A DNA stretch of 64,000 bases, from assembly GCF_006539865.1 (NCBI RefSeq), contig NZ_BJNV01000002.1, forward strand, positions 62,001 to 126,000, in the 5' to 3' direction. The position numbers and the translations under genes are program-made. The notes below the pieces were generated by a model, which worked only from the letters and a program-made list of their open reading frames with translations, was not told where the DNA came from and searched no databases. The stretch is from Zoogloea ramigera (GTDB taxonomy: Bacteria > Pseudomonadota > Gammaproteobacteria > Burkholderiales > Rhodocyclaceae). Positions 61,650 to 64,000 of this stretch are shown here, piece after piece (position 1 is the stretch's first letter; each line of letters starts with the position of its first letter).

Positions 61650-61687
61650 AGAGCCCGGCGCGCGCCTTTGCCTGAAGGCGTGCCGTT

Positions 61688-62866
61688 TTACTGCTTGCGC
61701 GACAGGTGGGTGATGGCCCGGGTGAGTCCGTCTAGGCTGAGCGGAAACATCCGCTCGCCCAATATCTTGCGTATCAGCCCGATCGACTGGCGGTAGTCCC
61801 AGCTGCGCTCGGGCTCGGGGTTGAGCCAGGCCAGCGACGGGTAGGCGTCGCCGAGGCGGCGCAGCCACACCGCGCCGGCCTCGTTGTTGCTGTATTCGAT
61901 GGACCCGTTCGGCTGCAGGATCTCGTAGGGGCTCATCGTGGCGTCGCCCACGAAGATCAGCTTGTAGTCGGGCCCGTACTTGTGGATCACGTCGAGGGTG
62001 GGGGTGCGCTCGGAGTGCCGGCGGTGGCTGTCCCGCCACACATGGTCGTAGACGCAGTTGTGGAAGTAGAAGTACTCGAGGTGCTTGAACTCGGCCCGGC
62101 AGGCCGAGAAGAGCTCTTCGCAGACCTTGATGTGGTCGTCCATCGAGCCGCCCACGTCGAAGAAGATCAGCACCTTTACCGCGTTGTGGCGCTCGGGGCG
62201 CATCATCAAGTCGAGCCAGCCGGCGTTGCGGGCGGTCGCGGCGATGGTGCCATCCAGATCGAGCTCGTCCGGCGCCCCCTGCCGCGCAAAGCGGCGCAGC
62301 CGGCGCAGGGCAACCTTGATGTTGCGGGTGCCGAGCTCGACGGAGTCGTCCAGGTTGCGGTATTCCCGCTGGTCCCACACCTTGACGGCCGTGCGGTTGC
62401 CCGCCGATTCGCCGCCCACGCGGATGCCCTCCGGGTGGTAGCCGTTGTTGCCGAAGGGCGAGCTGCCGCCGGTGCCAACCCACTTGCTGCCGCCCTCGTG
62501 GCGGCCTTTTTGTTCGGCGAGGCGCTTCTTGAACTCTTCCATCAGCGTGTCCCAGCCGAGCTTCTCGAGCCTGGCCCGCTCCTCGGGGCTGAGGTGCTTT
62601 TGCATCATTGCCTTTAGCCACTCGGCGGGAAGGTCCACATCGAGGCCGGGGATCTGCTCGACGCCCTTGAAGTACTCGCCGAAGGCCTGGTCGAAGCGGT
62701 CGAAGAGGGACTCGTCCTTGACCAGCGTGCTGCGGCTGAGGAAGTAGAAGTCTTCCATGCTGTGCCCGCCGAGGCCGGCCTGCAGGGCCTCGAGCAGGGT
62801 CAGGAACTCTTTGGTGGACACCGGCAGCTTGCGGGCCTTGAGGTGCAGGAAGAAGTCGATGAGCAT
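61688..62866 (-). CDS. VWA-domain protein (CoxE-like), partner of the MoxR ATPase
   Basis: 392 residues. A helical N-terminal region (about 1-200) precedes a von Willebrand A domain with a degenerate MIDAS, FFDVGGSMDDH, where the first serine of DxSxS is glycine. Such proteins form a pair with MoxR AAA ATPases and help mature or activate metalloenzymes or envelope proteins. The two genes are 9 bases apart in the order ATPase then VWA. Client unknown. Confidence 0.88.
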   Translation of the reverse strand: MLIDFFLHLKARKLPVSTKEFLTLLEALQAGLGGHSMEDFYFLSRSTLVKDESLFDRFDQAFGEYFKGVEQIPGLDVDLPAEWLKAMMQKHLSPEERARLEKLGWDTLMEEFKKRLAEQKGRHEGGSKWVGTGGSSPFGNNGYHPEGIRVGGESAGNRTAVKVWDQREYRNLDDSVELGTRNIKVALRRLRRFARQGAPDELDLDGTIAATARNAGWLDLMMRPERHNAVKVLIFFDVGGSMDDHIKVCEELFSACRAEFKHLEYFYFHNCVYDHVWRDSHRRHSERTPTLDVIHKYGPDYKLIFVGDATMSPYEILQPNGSIEYSNNEAGAVWLRRLGDAYPSLAWLNPEPERSWDYRQSIGLIRKILGERMFPLSLDGLTRAITHLSRKQ

Positions 62867-62875
62867 GGCCGCGCG

Positions 62876-63718
62876 TCAGCGGTTGCGCTGGGCCATGAAA
62901 ACCAGCCGCTCGAAGAGGTGCATGTCCTGCTCGTTCTTGAGCAGCGCGCCGTGCAGCGGCGGGATGCTGGCCTTCTGGTCGGGCGAGCGCAGCGCCTCGA
63001 CCGGGATCTCCTCGGCCACCAGCAGCTTGAGCCAGTCGATGAGCTCGGAGGTGGATGGCTTCTTCTTGAGGCCGGGGACTTCCCGCAGCCCGAAGAAGAC
63101 CTCCAGCGCCTCCTTGAGCAGCGCCTGCTTGATGCCCGGGAAGTGCACATCGACGATGCGCTGCATGGTGTCCCGATCGGGGAACTTGATGTAGTGGAAG
63201 AAGCAGCGCCGCAGAAAGGCGTCGGGCAGCTCTTTTTCGTTGTTGGAGGTGATGAAGACGATCGGCCGGTGGCGAGCCTTGATGGTCTCCCGCGTCTCGT
63301 AAACATGGAACTCCATGCGGTCGAGCTCGCGCAGCAGGTCGTTGGGGAACTCGATGTCGGCCTTGTCGATTTCGTCGATCAGCACCACCGTCGGCTGCTC
63401 GGCCTCGAAGGCCTGCCACAGGGTGCCCTTGACGATGTAGTTGCCGATGTCCTTGACCTTGTCGTCGCCGAGCTGGGAGTCGCGCAGGCGCGACACCGCG
63501 TCGTATTCATAAAGCCCCTGCTGGGCCTTGGTGGTGGACTTGATGTGCCACTGCATCAGCGGCATACCGAGGGCCGCGGCGACTTCCTCGGCGAGCATGG
63601 TCTTGCCGGTGCCCGGCTCGCCCTTGATGAGCAGCGGCCGTTGCAGGCGGATGGCGGCATTCACCGCCAGCATCAGGTCGGGGGTGGCGACGTAGTTGTC
63701 GGAGCCTTCGAAACGCAT
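62876..63718 (-). CDS. MoxR-family AAA+ ATPase
   Basis: 280 residues. Walker A is GEPGTGKT (near 38), Walker B VVLIDEIDKAD (near 107), then sensor 1 FITSNNEKELPDAFLRR (abridged ITSNNEKELPDAFLRR) and the FFHYIKFPD box that defines this MoxR subgroup. It acts as a chaperone-like ATPase with the VWA protein encoded directly downstream. Confidence 0.93.
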   Translation of the reverse strand: MRFEGSDNYVATPDLMLAVNAAIRLQRPLLIKGEPGTGKTMLAEEVAAALGMPLMQWHIKSTTKAQQGLYEYDAVSRLRDSQLGDDKVKDIGNYIVKGTLWQAFEAEQPTVVLIDEIDKADIEFPNDLLRELDRMEFHVYETRETIKARHRPIVFITSNNEKELPDAFLRRCFFHYIKFPDRDTMQRIVDVHFPGIKQALLKEALEVFFGLREVPGLKKKPSTSELIDWLKLLVAEEIPVEALRSPDQKASIPPLHGALLKNEQDMHLFERLVFMAQRNR

Positions 63719-63748
63719 GGGTAATGTCCTTGGCGGGGTCTGGGTCGA

Positions 63749-64000
63749 TTATAGCGAGGCTGCCGCCGGCTGGCGGAACAGGCGTGCGGCGGTGGAGATG
63801 GTGGCGGCGTGGATGTCCACCGTGTCGTCGATGTCGCGGGCGTAGCCGCCGGCCATGGCGATGGCCACCGGCAGGCCGCGGCGGCGGCATTCGGAAAGCA
63901 CCAGCTCGTCGCGGGCGGCGAGGCCGGCCTTGCTGAGCTTGAGGCGGCCCAGCCGGTCGCCCGCGAAGGGGTCGGCGCCGGCCAGGTAGATCACCAGCTG
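63749..64000 (-). CDS. Histone deacetylase family protein, C-terminal part (runs off the right edge)
   Basis: Only the last 83 residues are present. The segment LVIYLAGADPFAGDRLGRLKLS with the zinc-site aspartate (abridged AGADPFAGDRLG) and MAGGYARDIDDTV (the conserved GGY) identify the end of an HDAC/acetoin-utilisation (AcuC-like) amidohydrolase. The catalytic histidines lie outside the window. It is transcribed towards the moxR gene with 30 bases between. Confidence 0.85.
   Translation of the reverse strand, partial: QLVIYLAGADPFAGDRLGRLKLSKAGLAARDELVLSECRRRGLPVAIAMAGGYARDIDDTVDIHAATISTAARLFRQPAAASL

Overview
This 64-kb window is high-GC chromosomal DNA with dense gene packing, many GTG starts and ATGA/GTGA stop-start overlaps. 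Gene content and order point to a betaproteobacterium, most likely of the Rhodocyclales (Thauera/Zoogloea/Azospira/Dechloromonas type). The supporting marks are the run rlmN-pilW-rodZ-ispG-hisS-(yfgM-like)-bamB-der-hfq-hflX-hflK-hflC-DUF2065-hisZ-purA, CcoI/CcoS cytochrome cbb3 maturation, and a large exosortase A (XrtA) exopolysaccharide locus. I see no prophage, insertion sequence, CRISPR array or rRNA operon.

Layout. (1) 1-4047: the 5' part of a membrane sensor kinase, divergent from a complete TRAP dicarboxylate-type transporter (dctP-dctQ-dctM). (2) About 4196-6879: ccoI-ccoS. (3) 6880-7338 has no protein gene. It holds an FNR-type box at the class II position, a -10 element and an intrinsic terminator bounding about 115 nt: a probable anaerobically induced small RNA. 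(4) 7339-22831: ndk and the housekeeping block covering tRNA/rRNA modification, pilus stability, cell shape, isoprenoid synthesis, histidyl-tRNA synthetase, outer-membrane assembly, GTPases, Hfq, HflKC, histidine and purine synthesis. (5) 22832-26338: a bidirectional terminator, tRNA-Leu(CAG) on the minus strand with a consensus promoter that overlaps the start codon of rnr, then rnr-rlmB. (6) 26360-30028: a HugZ-like protein and a divergent envelope module (LolA-like periplasmic protein; MacB/LolD-type ATPase plus outer-membrane barrel protein) with no permease gene beside it.

(7) 30223-57395 is one very long, same-strand, translationally coupled exopolysaccharide locus of the exosortase A type. 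It contains an export lipoprotein, chain-length protein, tyrosine kinase, outer-membrane beta-barrel, ExeA-like ATPase, DUF3473 deacetylase, FemAB-like protein, eight glycosyltransferase-like genes, an asparagine-synthase-like amidotransferase, a PaaK-like adenylate-forming enzyme, an O-antigen-ligase-like protein, an exosortase A-EpsI fusion, an AAC(3)-like acetyltransferase, an (alpha/alpha)6-barrel protein and a Wzx-type flippase. Together these look like assembly, trimming, modification and export of a repeat-unit polysaccharide, coupled to the sorting of PEP-CTERM proteins. No PEP-CTERM substrate and no initiating phosphoglycosyltransferase are in the window.

(8) 57465-64000: greB; htpG behind a sigma-32-like promoter; a small secreted protein of unknown function, divergent from an ODP-like metallo-beta-lactamase-fold protein with a palindromic FNR/CRP-type box between them; then a minus-strand MoxR ATPase-VWA pair and the end of a histone-deacetylase-family gene. 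The most unusual items are the putative FNR-controlled small RNA at about 7047-7161, the promoter collision at tRNA-Leu/rnr, and the possible second FNR-family site upstream of the diiron-type protein.
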